A stretch of DNA of 64,000 bases from Cordia subcordata. Lineage: Eukaryota > Streptophyta > Magnoliopsida > Boraginales > Cordiaceae. Below the pieces are notes generated by a model, which saw nothing but the letters and a program-made list of their open reading frames with translations, was not told where the DNA came from and ran no database searches. Of this stretch, positions 1 to 11,210 are shown piece by piece. The first letter of the stretch is position 1; each line of letters begins with the position of its first letter. Made by a program: the position numbers and the translations under genes. The stretch is from the NCBI GenBank assembly GCA_028554755.1, contig JAPTOF010000001.1, positions 5,810,501 through 5,874,500 of the forward strand, written 5' to 3'.

Positions 1-1838
1 AGGGAAATTTACAGGCACAAAAACACGAATAGTCTGACCATTTATGTAAAATAAAAATGATTTAATCATAAAAAGAAAATTAAAAACAAGGTTTTTTTTT
101 TTCTGCAATCACTTATCCTAGCCTCCCCGAGACAAGATCAAGTGCATAATTAGAGAATCAAATCAGGTCATTACGTGTTTCTACTGCTTTACGTGTATGC
201 GTATATTCTTATCCCGATCAAAAAGAATGAGAAAACCCACGTCCAAGATCTCTGCAGTGATTGGTTGAAGGGTGTCAAAGTGTGATCACAGGATCTCCAT
301 TTCTGCACATCAGGGGCAATGAAATGTAGGAGTTTGTTTTTTCAATCTCTGCTAGGGTTGCTCACGCTTACGTGAGAATAAGAGTTTGTGCGCATGCTTT
401 GGTGAGCATATTTAAAAAAAAAAAAAAAAAAAAAAAAGAAATGGCCAGACACCCTAGATTTTCTATACACCTAATCATACCAAATATCATATATTTCTTC
501 CACTTTCAACAACCTAAGAGCTGGATTTTTTTTCTTTTTTTTGGCTTTTATTCTCGTCTCTTTGTGTATCAATAAAACAAAGCAAAACCAAACGATCATT
601 ATCTACCTTAGGCATCATTATAGCAACCCCAAGAATTTTATGTCCATTAATTATCATTTCAACTAGCTACATGCGCCTTTAAAAAATTTCGGATGAGATT
701 ATACAAAAATATCGTAGGATCAGTGGTGACTACAATCCCAATTAATTCAATATACTTAGTCCGGTCATGATTTCAACAATAATAACTGCCCTTTGCCTTT
801 TTCTCTCCGCCTTTTTTTTTTTTTTTCTCTCACTCTATTATCTTGGCATTTTATATTATTCTCACACTTTCGAGTGGGTTTGCAACTAAAACAAAGAATC
901 AAACACACAAGCACACGCGTGCTCTCTTTTGTGGGATCTTTTCTGTCTGCAAATCTTAAACCTGACCTTTGCAATGCTTACATGTCATTCTTCATTCTCC
1001 ACATCATCCCACTTGCACCATCTTCTTTTTTTTTTTTTTTTTTTTCTTTTTTTGTGATCTCTCAAAATAGATAGTGGTGGCATCGTTTGGTACCCATCAC
1101 ATGGGCGTGTTATCACAAAAGCAGGTATTGAGCATCTAGCCATGGCAGCTAGCAGCAAAGCCTAGCTATGCATATAGATTTGCAGAAATCTTTTTTTCCT
1201 TCTTTTCATTCAAGATTTTGCAGTGGGAAAAAAAACATGGGATATATATGAATATGATGGAAAAAATCAACTTTCTGAGTAGATCTCTGATGTGTTGATC
1301 ATCATCATCAATAGTGGCTCCTCATGCTATTACTGATGATGAGAAGATTTCCATAATTGGTTAGACCGATATGACAACATTGGTGTCATTTCTCGAAAGA
1401 ACACACTCATTACTTGTTGAGGAGGCATTTTTTTCCCATTTTCGCATACACTTGTCGATTCACCATGCATTTATACCAATGGGTGAAATGAATCATTTAA
1501 TAAACTAAAGTTTCCGTATTGGAAAATAATTTTCGTATTTGACAATACGATGTTTACCAACTTGAAGGACTAGTGTGGTGATTTTGTTCATTGGATTTGG
1601 ATGCTCCTATGACGATAATAATTAATAAACTTGAATTGCTTAAATAGTAGGTGTTCGGATTCAATCATTATATACAAGAACACACCTTGAAAGATTAGAG
1701 GCTTAGTTTTATTTTTGCCTTTATTTTTTTCTTAAGAAATTAATTAATTGTTGTTATCACCATCTATATATCTCCAGTAGTGACTTGAACTAGATCCGTA
1801 AGTCTCAAATAGGACGCTCTTTTGCAATACGCTACACC
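1..1838. other. Intergenic, no gene seen
   Basis: AT-rich sequence with long A and T runs (for example around 410-440, 815-830 and 1025-1045) and only short, low-complexity open frames. No splice-consistent coding exon, tRNA or recognisable domain is visible. A short stretch near 1760-1800 resembles the box B side of a minus-strand tRNA-derived SINE, but it is too degraded to call. Confidence 0.5.
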
Positions 1839-2245
1839 CTCACGTCTAATTCATTTAGGCCTGAGAGCTCCTTTATGTTGGAAAATAAAGTTTGATAGAT
1901 ACTGGAATTCGTAGAAATTAAACTGAAATTTATTGTAAATACAAAGTATGAAAGATGCCCTCATGTCTAATTCATTTAGTTCTAAGAGCTACTTTATGTT
2001 GGAAAATAAAGTTTGATAGATACTAGAATTAATAGAAACCAAACTGAAATTTATTGTAAATACAAAATACGAAAAATGCAGAAAGTAAAATCGCTAAACT
2101 GAGGCTTGATAACTCGATATTTTATTAAATTGGTGGAATTCATAGAAACTAAACTGAAATTTATTGTAAATACAAAGTACGAAAAAATGCAGAAAATAAA
2201 ATCGTTAAACTGAGGCTCGATAACTCGATATTTTATTAAATTGGT
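1839..2245. repeat. Two overlapping tandem duplications (121 bp and 110 bp units)
   Basis: Two units of 121 bp (1839-1959 and 1960-2080) each begin with ctca-c/t-gtctaattcattta and share the stretch ttatgttggaaaataaag. Two units of about 110 bp (2026-2135 and 2136-2245) share aactgaaatttattgtaaat and end in ttttattaaattggt. The second pair begins inside the second copy of the first pair, so at least two duplication events are nested. The minus-strand open frame across this block is a by-product of the repeat. Confidence 0.8.
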
Positions 2246-2418
2246 ACCGCAAAACAGAATACAAAGTAGTTGCAGAAGATAAAACCTATTGAATTTCGGC
2301 CCCGCGGTCCTCCCACACTTAAGTTCACACTTGCGCCCAAGCTTGTGGAGCTTTTGGTGCCAAACCCACCATATATAGATTTCCTCTGGACCGCTTGTTG
2401 TCCACCTTCGACAAGGCA

Positions 2419-2665
2419 ACTATATATAAAATGAAAAAAACTCTCGGAAATTTTCTATATGGGAACTAGCCTTGTAGGAAACTCCAACAACTCAAGCTAG
2501 TCGCAGACTCAACTTTAGTTACTAATTTTTTATTCACTATAAACACGTTTTTGACATATATGTTAATATATCATATTTTTCTACTTGAAACGAGAAATGC
2601 AATAGTACCAAGGTCTGACCCAAATGATAAGTGGGACTCGATCCAATTTTCAGTCAAAGTAACTA
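2419..2665. repeat. Dispersed repeat, copy 1 of a direct pair
   Basis: It begins with ctatatataaa and continues through a degenerate block (cactcaacttt-, -gttaatat-, -ctcgaaacaa-, -gacttaactc-like) that recurs in the same order and orientation at about 3389-3625. The pair is spaced by about 970 bp. It is probably part of a decayed transposable element; no coding potential is seen. Confidence 0.55.
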
Positions 2666-3388
2666 TTGTTAGAAACTAGTAATAAAATAAAGCAGAAATA
2701 ATAACAAGGCAAATAGAAACTGAACTAGAAATAACGAAAAAACAAGAATAAACGAAATTAGTCGAGGCTCAAGATACACGATTTCCTTAAAGGATTTACG
2801 CCCCTTCACACGGTGCTAAAGGTTATGGCGTATCCTTCCCAGAATACAACGACTATACCTCTTGACTATGGTAGCACACCGAAGCAAGAGCCGGCGAACA
2901 AGAAACATAGGACTCTCTTTGTATGAAGAAAATAAGACTAGCAGAATGCTTATAAAAATACACTATGTGCTAACACGGGAATGCTCGGTCTATAGCTCCT
3001 TCTGGAAACGGCTATATATAGTGGAGCAAAGAGGAGCAGCCAGCAAAAAGCAATTGAGGGAGCCATAAACCCTGTTCCTCAAACAGTAAAAAACGTCCAA
3101 GAAATAAGCTCACCTGATGCCAATAAGCAAAACGTGCTAAAGAGTAAATCTCGAGCTTTAATGTATCAGTTACGTCCTCTTCAAAATCTTCAGGTGTTTG
3201 AGTTTTTCCAAAAAAAAAAAAAAATACAAACCGGAGTGAAAATCCGTGCCACACCCACGCCGCGTCCCCGGGCCCGGCCGTGCGGCGCGGGCGGGCGCGC
3301 GCGCGCGTGTGGTGGGTTTAGTACCATGCCTACCATGTATAGTCTTCCCTCCATATGCCTCACTGGCACACCTCATCAAGGAATCTAT
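2666..3388. other. Repeat-like intergenic DNA with a GC-rich island
   Basis: The interval between the two direct repeats contains an element-like stretch (about 2760-3060) and, at about 3246-3312, an island composed almost only of G and C with an alternating gcgcgcgcg core. The island is unlike the AT-rich surroundings. Short open frames crossing it have arginine/alanine/proline-rich translations typical of non-coding GC sequence. No gene is supported. Confidence 0.5.
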
Positions 3389-3625
3389 ATATAAAGTAAG
3401 AAAAGTTTAATGGTTTTCCTATGTGGGATACAAACCCACAGACAACCAAATCTAACAACCAAACTAGTAACACACTCAACTTTGGTTGTTAATTTCTCAT
3501 TCACCTTTAATCCGTTTCTAACATGTAAATATATTATGTTAATCCACTCGAAACAAAGAACGTAACGATATCAACTACCGACCCTTTTGACGTGCGGGAC
3601 TTAACTCAAAAATTGAGTCAATATT
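3389..3625. repeat. Dispersed repeat, copy 2 of a direct pair
   Basis: This matches the block at 2419-2665 in order and orientation, starting with ctatatataaa and sharing the downstream segments in diverged form. The divergence suggests an old duplication or two insertions of one element family. Confidence 0.55.
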
Positions 3626-5649
3626 GCTTTGACCTCATGTTAAAGCATTCTAAACTAACAACTTTGTCAAAAACCACCAAAAACCAATACGTTATATGAA
3701 CTAGTTTCCTATATATTTTTTTCTTGGTTCATATATAATTAACTAAAATTAACATATTAAAAAATGATTATGTCTGTTATCCTTGTCACCACAAATTCGT
3801 CCTGCAGTATGGTGATCTACTCATAAGTCATAACACAAACAAAAACTTGAACTATTTAAGTGGCTATTCTAAGGATTAGGAGTAGTTGGACTCAAATCTC
3901 GTGAGAGACAGGAGGTTGAGTTAATAATGAAAAATTTATAAAAAAAAACAAAAAATAAACAAAATAAAAAACATAAAGTGACTATTCCAAGTGCAGATGT
4001 GTAAAACATACATGTGGTCGTCTTCTTTTTACACCTTTTTCCTTTGTCAGAGTTCTTTTTATATCTTGTTGATCCTGTTTTTAGAAATATCTCTTTTATA
4101 TCTATATATGCAACTTGCGTAAACACTATGATTATCCTTAAATGTTAGATCGTATTCGATTCTGTCATCTTCATTCTTTATTTGGTCACACAAGCTTTGA
4201 CAAGAAGACGAAATTGTTAAAGATAACATAACTAATTGCAATTAATTAATTAATTAGAATTGAAGCACGTCACATGAGTTGGTCATTGTCTTCGTCAAAC
4301 AAACTTGTGTTCCACTACTTAAATAGATTTCCATAACACTGTTGACGCAATCTGCGTCAGGTTCCTCTCTATACTTGACGATCATCATCATCCTAACACT
4401 TTTTCATCCCTAATTCTTACCGGTTTAAATTCTCTTATAATATTATAAGAAAGATTTAATAATTATATCAATAAATTGTTGATTGAGATATTAACAGCTT
4501 CACCACCATAGAAAGAAGGACATAAGTTCAATTCCCAAAAAATGTACTTGTTGAAAAGACTTTTCTTTTTTCACTGCTCTTGACTTAACAGGGATTAGTT
4601 TCAAGTCTAATATGACTTGAATCCCCAGATCAAAGCTTAAAAAAAAAAAAAACTAATGATTATAAGGAGTTCATTTCATTTCATCATAAAATTAATTAAT
4701 TTAACGTACAAGAAGTTGATTTGTGGTACTCACCAGTCTACCTATCAAGCAATATATAATTTGCGATGAATATGGAAAGAAACATGAAAATCATTGAATT
4801 TAACAAAGTTATATTCAATCAATATTTCCCTTAAATTTATATATAAAGATGTAATTACCTTTTACTTCTTTCTTGCTCCATCATTACGTAAAATGATAAC
4901 GATCGCTAGATGATTACGTCCTCAAGACAAAGATGTCAAGTTGATAACCATAGTTGTAATACACACGAGACCACTAATCAAGCTAGAGCAATGTCATCAG
5001 TTGCATGGCGAAAAAAGTAATGATTAATTTTAAGCCGTTAAGCATTTAATTAAATTCACTTCATTTTGAAGATAAACTTATAGGCATTCAATATAGAAAA
5101 GAGATAACTTATATAATTATGGTGGCATTATTAATGGATTAAGCATAATTAATGTGACTAATTTTATTAATTAGTTCAATGTCGGTTTATGTAAGCATAT
5201 TAAAGAAATGCCCACATCTGAATTGTGATTTGTTTGCTGAGGAAAGGAAAAACATGCTTATGCTAGTGGTTAGCTTTTCCAGCGTCAGTAGTGACTTCTT
5301 GAACTGACTAACAAAGACATGTAATACATGTCTACATGTGTAGAACACGCGCGCACACAAAAAAAAAAAAAAAAAAGAGAGAGAGAGAGAAATAGCATAG
5401 TGAAATCCTAACAATTCATATTCTATTGAGTCATTGAGATTGAGAGAAAATAAAAAGAAACGGAAGGGAATAAAAAAAAAAAAGAAATAAAAGAAGAAGA
5501 AATTTAAAATTCTAGAGCATATAGTTACGTTAAAATTGTTCATTTATAATATGACTTGCTAATATTTTACCTTTTAATAAACACCCAAAGCCATTAATTA
5601 ATAACTGGAAGAAGATCCTAATTCAAACCATGCATACACATATCTCGTG

Positions 5650-5655
<6 letters not shown>
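3626..5655. other. Intergenic; a SINE-like stretch at about 4480-4640
   Basis: No gene is seen. At about 4480-4640 there is a stretch with a box B-like ttcaattcccaaaaaatgta and a following -acttgttg-agacttttc- segment. It recurs in diverged form at about 12,555-12,735, so it is probably a tRNA-derived SINE family. A run of purines/adenines with (GA)n lies near 5358-5392. Confidence 0.4.

Positions 5656-5690
<35 letters not shown>
5656..5690. repeat. (AT)n microsatellite
   Basis: Uninterrupted alternating A/T dinucleotides follow an acaaatat lead-in, in the intergenic region just before the first foldback element. Confidence 0.9.
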
Positions 5691-5696
<6 letters not shown>

Positions 5697-5910
5697 AAAA
5701 AAGGGTAGTTTTAAGGCTTGAATTTTACTTAATGGTGTATACATCTTAATTTTTCGTAAGTTCAAACCATTCTATTAAAGTTTAAAATTCATACCCTTAA
5801 TTCCATATTTAACAAAATTCAAACCCAAAAAATATGCTTTTTTCCAAAATCTAAATAAATATATTTTATGCCCATTATAATCCTTTTATTATCAGTTCCC
5901 TGTGAGTAGA

Positions 5911-6912
5911 GACCTTATATCATGGTCATTTATAAGGTACTCTTTCATTAAGTATTGTGCTTTTTTTTACTTGTAAATAGTACACGCCATTGTTCACGCA
6001 CAGTACATATTTGTTTACTAACTCACAACTATTTGTTCACTGAATATTTGTTCATTATCCGACAACTATTTGTTCACTAGCTAATTGTTCACTACCCCAC
6101 AATTATTTGTTTACTCACTATTTGTTCGCGACCCTATAATTATTTGTTTACTGATTATTTGTTTATTACTCCACAACTATTTGTTCACTGATTTTTATAT
6201 ATACATCAAATATTTGTTTATTATCCACAACAATTTGTTCACTAGTTCACATATATTTGTTCATCATTTCACATATATTTGTTTATCACTTCACTTCTAT
6301 TTGTTGACAATTTCACATATATTCGTTCACCATTCTCTTACACACTTAGACATACACAAATACATCAAATATTTGTTTACTACCTTACAACTATTTATTC
6401 ACTGACTTTCATATATTACCACACAACTATTTGTTCACTCGATTTGCATGTATACTTGAAAGTAAGACGGGCTTTAATGATGGATTGAGCTTAGAGTGTT
6501 CAAATACCGCGTGTGAGAGGTATGGTTAGAATTGCAATAAGTAGAGGAAGAGATTGATAATTGTAGGGCAAAATGATTCCGGAATCTTCACCAGCATAAG
6601 AAAGAAGACGAGGGATTTTAATGGTTAATCAACACCTAGAATGTTTTATTGGACATGGTGCACATCGTTATAATCCACGAAGAAAGGCGAATTTTATGAA
6701 AATCTTTATTTGGCATGAGATGATTGTGGTGTCATTAATGAAGCAAAGAAAAAAAGAAGAGAAGAAGAGAGGTGAGGAGAAAGAATAATTAGAGAGATTA
6801 AGGAGTTTTAGAGAAAGAGAAACACGTTCTTTTCTACTGAGTTGTTTTTTGTTTTTATTTTTTAGAAGTGAAAGAGCATGATACTTAATGAAGGAGCATG
6901 TTATGAGGGGAA
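5911..6912. mobile_element. Foldback/MITE-like element 1 with internal short-motif array
   Basis: The left end (from about 5911, cttatatcatggtc then tttcattaagtattgtgc) is matched in inverted orientation by the right end (about 6871-6912, gcatgatacttaatgaagga). Between them, 6005-6450 is an irregular direct array of a motif close to acaactatttgttcact, spaced at about 17-40 bp. The right half is purine-rich and non-coding. No transposase is present, so any movement would have depended on another element. The plus-strand open frames over the array simply translate the motif. Ends are approximate. Confidence 0.65.
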
Positions 6913-6924
6913 TACTTTATAATT

Positions 6925-7956
6925 TGCACTGTGAGTGTAACTATTAGCTCAGGGGACCTTATATCATGGTCTTTTATCAGAGTGCTCCTGCTAAGCATTA
7001 TGCTCCTCCTGTGTGTGAATAGTACATGCTATCGTTCACGTACTACTGTTCATGTACAATAAATATTTGTTCATTACTGTACAACTATTAATTCATTAAC
7101 TTATATATATATATATTATATATCAAATATTTGTTCATTATGCCACAAGTATTTATTCACTTTTCTACAACTATTTATTCATTGACTTTTTATTCATTAC
7201 TCCATAACTATTTGTTCACTAACTATTATACAACTATTTATTCACTGACTTTTGTTCATTACCTACAACTATTTGTCCAGTAACTTTCATATATACGTTA
7301 AATATTTGTTCATTATGTTACAACTATTTGTTCACTACCCCACAATTAATGTTCACTGATTATTTGTTTATTATTCTATAACTATTTGTTCATTAACTTT
7401 TATATATACATCAAATATTTGTCCATTACCCCACAATTATTTGTTCATTGCTCTCACATACTTAGACACAAAACACAAACACATATGCACACACTCTTAC
7501 AAAACATGCACACGCACACACATTCATACACAATGAGCAAAGCGACAGCATGAAAACTTATTTAGTGGTGCTGCTGTCATGAATCACAATCTAAAAAGTT
7601 TGAAGTTGTTTGAGCATCTACTAATGATGAATATAGATTTAAGCAATTAAATTTTGAAAATCGCAAAGCTACAACGAAAAATGGTGCCGAAGAGAGCTTG
7701 AAACTCGTGACATGGTAGCTTGATGGTGTTGTGATGATCGAAGAAAAAGAAAGAAAGGAAAGGAGAGATAAGACAAGAGAGAGAAAATCACGATAAAGAG
7801 AGAAAGGAAAGGAGAGAGAAGAGAAGAGAGGAAAAAATCACGATCAGATCTAGATTTGATCTTTTTTTTTTTTTTTTTTGCATGGGTACACCATGCTTCG
7901 TAGGAGCACAATCCTATAAGAGCATGATATATTTTGCCATAGCTCAGGTGCAGTGG
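6925..7956. mobile_element. Foldback/MITE-like element 2, adjacent relative of element 1
   Basis: The left end (about 6930-7005, with agctcagggg, cttatatcatggtc and gtgctcctgctaagcat) is matched in inverted orientation by the right end (about 7888-7956, with atgcttcgtaggagcac, gagcatgatat and agctcaggtgcagtgg). The segment 7060-7445 carries the same acaactatttgttcact-type array as element 1. The right half differs from that of element 1. It is non-coding, and the purine-rich tract near 7740-7835 produces a spurious minus-strand open frame. Confidence 0.65.
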
Positions 7957-8998
7957 CAAATTACCCAGAACTATTTTAGATATAATATATATGTTAAAAA
8001 ATGTCATTAGATTTTACTATGAAAAATAATCATTTATAATAATAGTCAACTTATGTATTACAATTTTAGTGAATAAATCCGATATGTGCCCCCTTTTGTT
8101 GAACTATTTTAATATCGCGACCTGTGTATTAGCTTTGATTGTTTGGAAAGAAAAGAAAAGGAATCTTTTGTCACTAAATTACTGGATATTTTTATAAAAA
8201 GTCGGGGGGGGGGGGGGCTAGTTATGCAACAATTTATGATAATTAAAAATTTTGAATTTAAATTTATATCATTAGGATTCTCCGCCCAAGTATTCTAAAC
8301 CCAAACTTATTATGAAGACAAATACCAATACAGAGACAAATATAAAGTTCTGTCATAGTAGAACTGCAGAATCTTAACCCCAGTCGCATTAGCATTTATT
8401 TTATATAAATAACATTATGCAAGTTCTAGTTATTTGAAAAGGTTTTAGAGGTCATCCTACTTTGAAAATCTAAATAAATATTTAGTTGACATTTGTGGTT
8501 CTGGTGGGGCCAGAAGTTTAACGTTGCAAGGAAGGGGTGAAACCCTAATATTTTTCAATAAAAATTAATTAATAAAATTCAATAAAACATTAAACTTTAC
8601 AATGGGTTTTCTTCTTTAACAAGGGAGTCTACGCCAAATTACAAATAAAATTAAGTCTTTGGGAGGTAATTCTCCTCAAGAAACACCAACCCCACTCCAC
8701 CTCGCTCCGTCCTAGTATCAGGCTAAGGTAGAAGGAAAAAACTCCGCCTTATCCTACCTTAGGATTTTTTCCACAAAAATTCCCACCCTAACTCTTGCGG
8801 TATTCCCACAAGGTGAGGTGGGACGGACTACTTTCTCATCCTTAATGTGTAGCTGACTTCCTCATCATCAGGAAAAGGGAAAAAGAAGATTGAAAATCAT
8901 GCGCCAAGTCCCAATTGAAATTGGAATCTTGACTCTCCACGTACTGTACACTCTTTGCACAATCACAAAGAGGCCTTTCTCCTGAAATTGACCCTCTC
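7957..8998. other. Intergenic, no gene seen
   Basis: AT-rich DNA with a run of exactly 14 G at 8204-8217. No coding exon or RNA gene is recognised. Confidence 0.5.
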
Positions 8999-9170
8999 AA
9001 CTATTTATATATGTGTGTGTGTGTGTGTTGTCGACTAGTCCATTTCTTGAGACCGCCGGTACAAGCAAATTGCAGCAGCCACCATGGCCAAAGGAATAGT
9101 CACCATCTCCATCCACCAAGCTAAGTGGGTGCATGAACAAATTATTTATAAGCTTTTAATTTGCACGGGG
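8999..9170 (+). promoter_or_regulatory. Possible orphan promoter and short ORF (29 codons)
   Basis: A TATA-like ctatttatatat at about 8999 and a (TG)n stretch are followed by an ATG at 9084 in a strong plant start context (gccaccatggcc). The frame reads MAKGIVTISIHQAKWVHEQ and ends after 29 residues at a TAA. It could be the first exon of a gene lost downstream, a short peptide gene, or chance. I do not recognise the peptide and see no convincing second exon. Confidence 0.2.
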
Positions 9171-9427
9171 TAAGATAGAATGAGAATTTTGTTGTCCAAT
9201 CTGTTTAAAAGCAACTTTTTTGATGAAACAAGGACAATCTCACTGCATATAGAGTGAGCTCCACATGGTTGGTTTCTACATTGATTATGCTTATTGATTA
9301 TTATGCTATGCATGATTAAACTTTTAAATTTTAAGCCAACAATTTATCGGTCTAATTATGGTTGAAAAAATGCTTTACGTTATCCGTTCACCCCTTCATC
9401 CGTAAGAACATATATGAAAAGAGATTC

Positions 9428-9466
<39 letters not shown>

Positions 9467-10009
9467 AGAAGAAGAAGAAGAAGAAGAAGAAGAAAGGTGA
9501 TATATAACGATGCAGAAATGGTTGAAGTCTCTTCTTTTTCCAGGAACTAATTAACTACCAAATATTCAATTTGCATGCATCGCTTCATTGATGCAAATTT
9601 GGAAAAGCATATTAACGATGATGATGATGATGATGATGATCAGAAGGAGCGCTATCAAAGCAAGTTAACTATCAGTTTTTTAACAAGCGGAACATTGCAA
9701 CCGTTAAGATTACTATTCCTAATGTAATCATTCTGTAAAAGCGTTTGAGCATGGCCTACCATATATGCACCAAGCATAGCAGCTCATGTGCATTCGGACA
9801 TGCCTTGACACCAAATCTGCTATAAAGCTGATAAGCATATGTACCATAGAACATAGTGGCACCGCCCTATGTACGTCGGGCATATTTAATTTGACACGAC
9901 AAAATGAGGCTATATAAGAACCTGCCTGCACCCTGTCTAAGGGGAAAATAAGCCGTTTGTCCTAACTCTGCCAAAAGCGAAAAGGAAGACAAATTAGAGA
10001 ACGTCCTTT
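9171..10009. other. Intergenic with microsatellites
   Basis: It contains (AT)n near 9430-9465, (GAA)n at about 9468-9495 and (GAT)n at about 9617-9640. A TATA-like tatataa occurs near 9911, but no transcript structure can be supported. Confidence 0.5.
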
Positions 10010-10013
10010 GAAG

Positions 10014-11210
10014 TTTAAAATTCAAAGTTGGGAAAAGGATAGTTTTAGGATTTGAATTTTACAAATATAAAGTTTAAGGGTTTGAATTTTAAAAGCTTTT
10101 AATAGAAAGTTTTGAACTTACAAAAAATGGATTTAACACTTTTAATTTTTAAATATATAAAAGAATTTATATTAAGCAAAAGGAAAAAATGTTGATTAAT
10201 TTATACTTTCATAACCAATAAAAAGGATTTTCAAAATTTATATGTGTATATATATATATATATACACGTAATAGTCTAAAATTTATAAGTTTGTGTGTGT
10301 ATATACCAAGTAGGCGTGATTTTTACTATGCTCCGTTGGAATGGTGCTCCTATAGAGCACTGTACACCGTACTGTGTCTAAACAGTATACACACAATACA
10401 TAACAATACATGTGTTAAAAATTCTTATATTATATGTTCAAAATTTTTATATTATATGTTCAAAACTCTTATCTTAAGGAATTCAAAATTTTGAACATGT
10501 TTTGCAGCATAATATAAGAATTTTGAACATATACTATAAGAATTTTGAATATGTAATATAAGAGTTTTGAACATAGAATATAAAATTTATGAGATTATAA
10601 TTTTTATTTTGTGAACTTGCTTTGTAACTTTTGAACATGTAATATAAAAATTTTGAACATGTTTGCAGCTTAATATAAGAGTTTTGAACATATAATAATA
10701 TAAGAATTTTGAATAGAAAGTATAATCTATGAGCATGTAACATAAGAGCTTTGAACAGATAATATAAAATTTATGAGATTATAATTTTTATTTTGTGAAC
10801 TTGCTTTTAAATTTTTAGACATATAATATAAGAGTTTTGAACATGTTTGCAGCTTAATAAAAGAGTTTTGAATATATAATATAAAAACTTTGAACATATA
10901 ATATAAGAATTTACAACACATATAATATATGTACTATGAGCGTATAGTTCATGCACAGTACGATGTACAGTGCTCACGCAGAGCATTATACATATGGCAC
11001 ACAGTGTAGGTACTGGCCAAATAGCGGAGATCCATCTAAGATAGAAAAATAAAATAAAATATCACGTAAGCAACAAATTAGAATTATTATTTAATGGTGT
11101 ATGAAATCTTTCTTTTTTGTAAGTTCAAACCCTTTTATTGAAACTTTTAAAACTACCCTTTTCCATATAAAGTTTAAAGTTTGTTGAACTTCGTTTGAAG
11201 AAAATTACTT
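10014..11210. repeat. Large inverted repeat enclosing another terminal-inverted-repeat element
   Basis: The outer arms at about 10,014-10,130 and 11,092-11,210 are diverged inverted copies (gggtttgaatttt / aagttcaaaccctttt type). A related copy of this arm lies at about 5700-5870. Between the arms sits the element at about 10,318-10,990. No coding sequence is seen. The arrangement suggests one element inserted inside another. Confidence 0.5.
10318..10990. mobile_element. MITE-like element with 22-bp terminal-region inverted repeats
   Basis: Positions 10,355-10,376 and 10,954-10,975 are inverted copies differing at one base (core gagcactgtaca). The interior is built from the motif aatataagaattttgaacat in both orientations, including two direct units spaced by about 184 bp (around 10,581 and 10,765). 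The minus-strand open frames here translate this motif and are not genes. The repeats gtgctcc and gagcat in the flanks recall the ends of the elements at 5.9-8.0 kb. Confidence 0.6.

Noticed and set aside
6085..6488. Plus-strand open frames of 106 and 69 codons
   Set aside because: They translate the short-motif array inside a foldback element; composition is repeat-driven.
9728..9931. Minus-strand 67-codon open frame and TATA-like site near 9,911
   Set aside because: No recognisable protein and no transcript structure; cysteine/histidine content is not arranged as a known motif.
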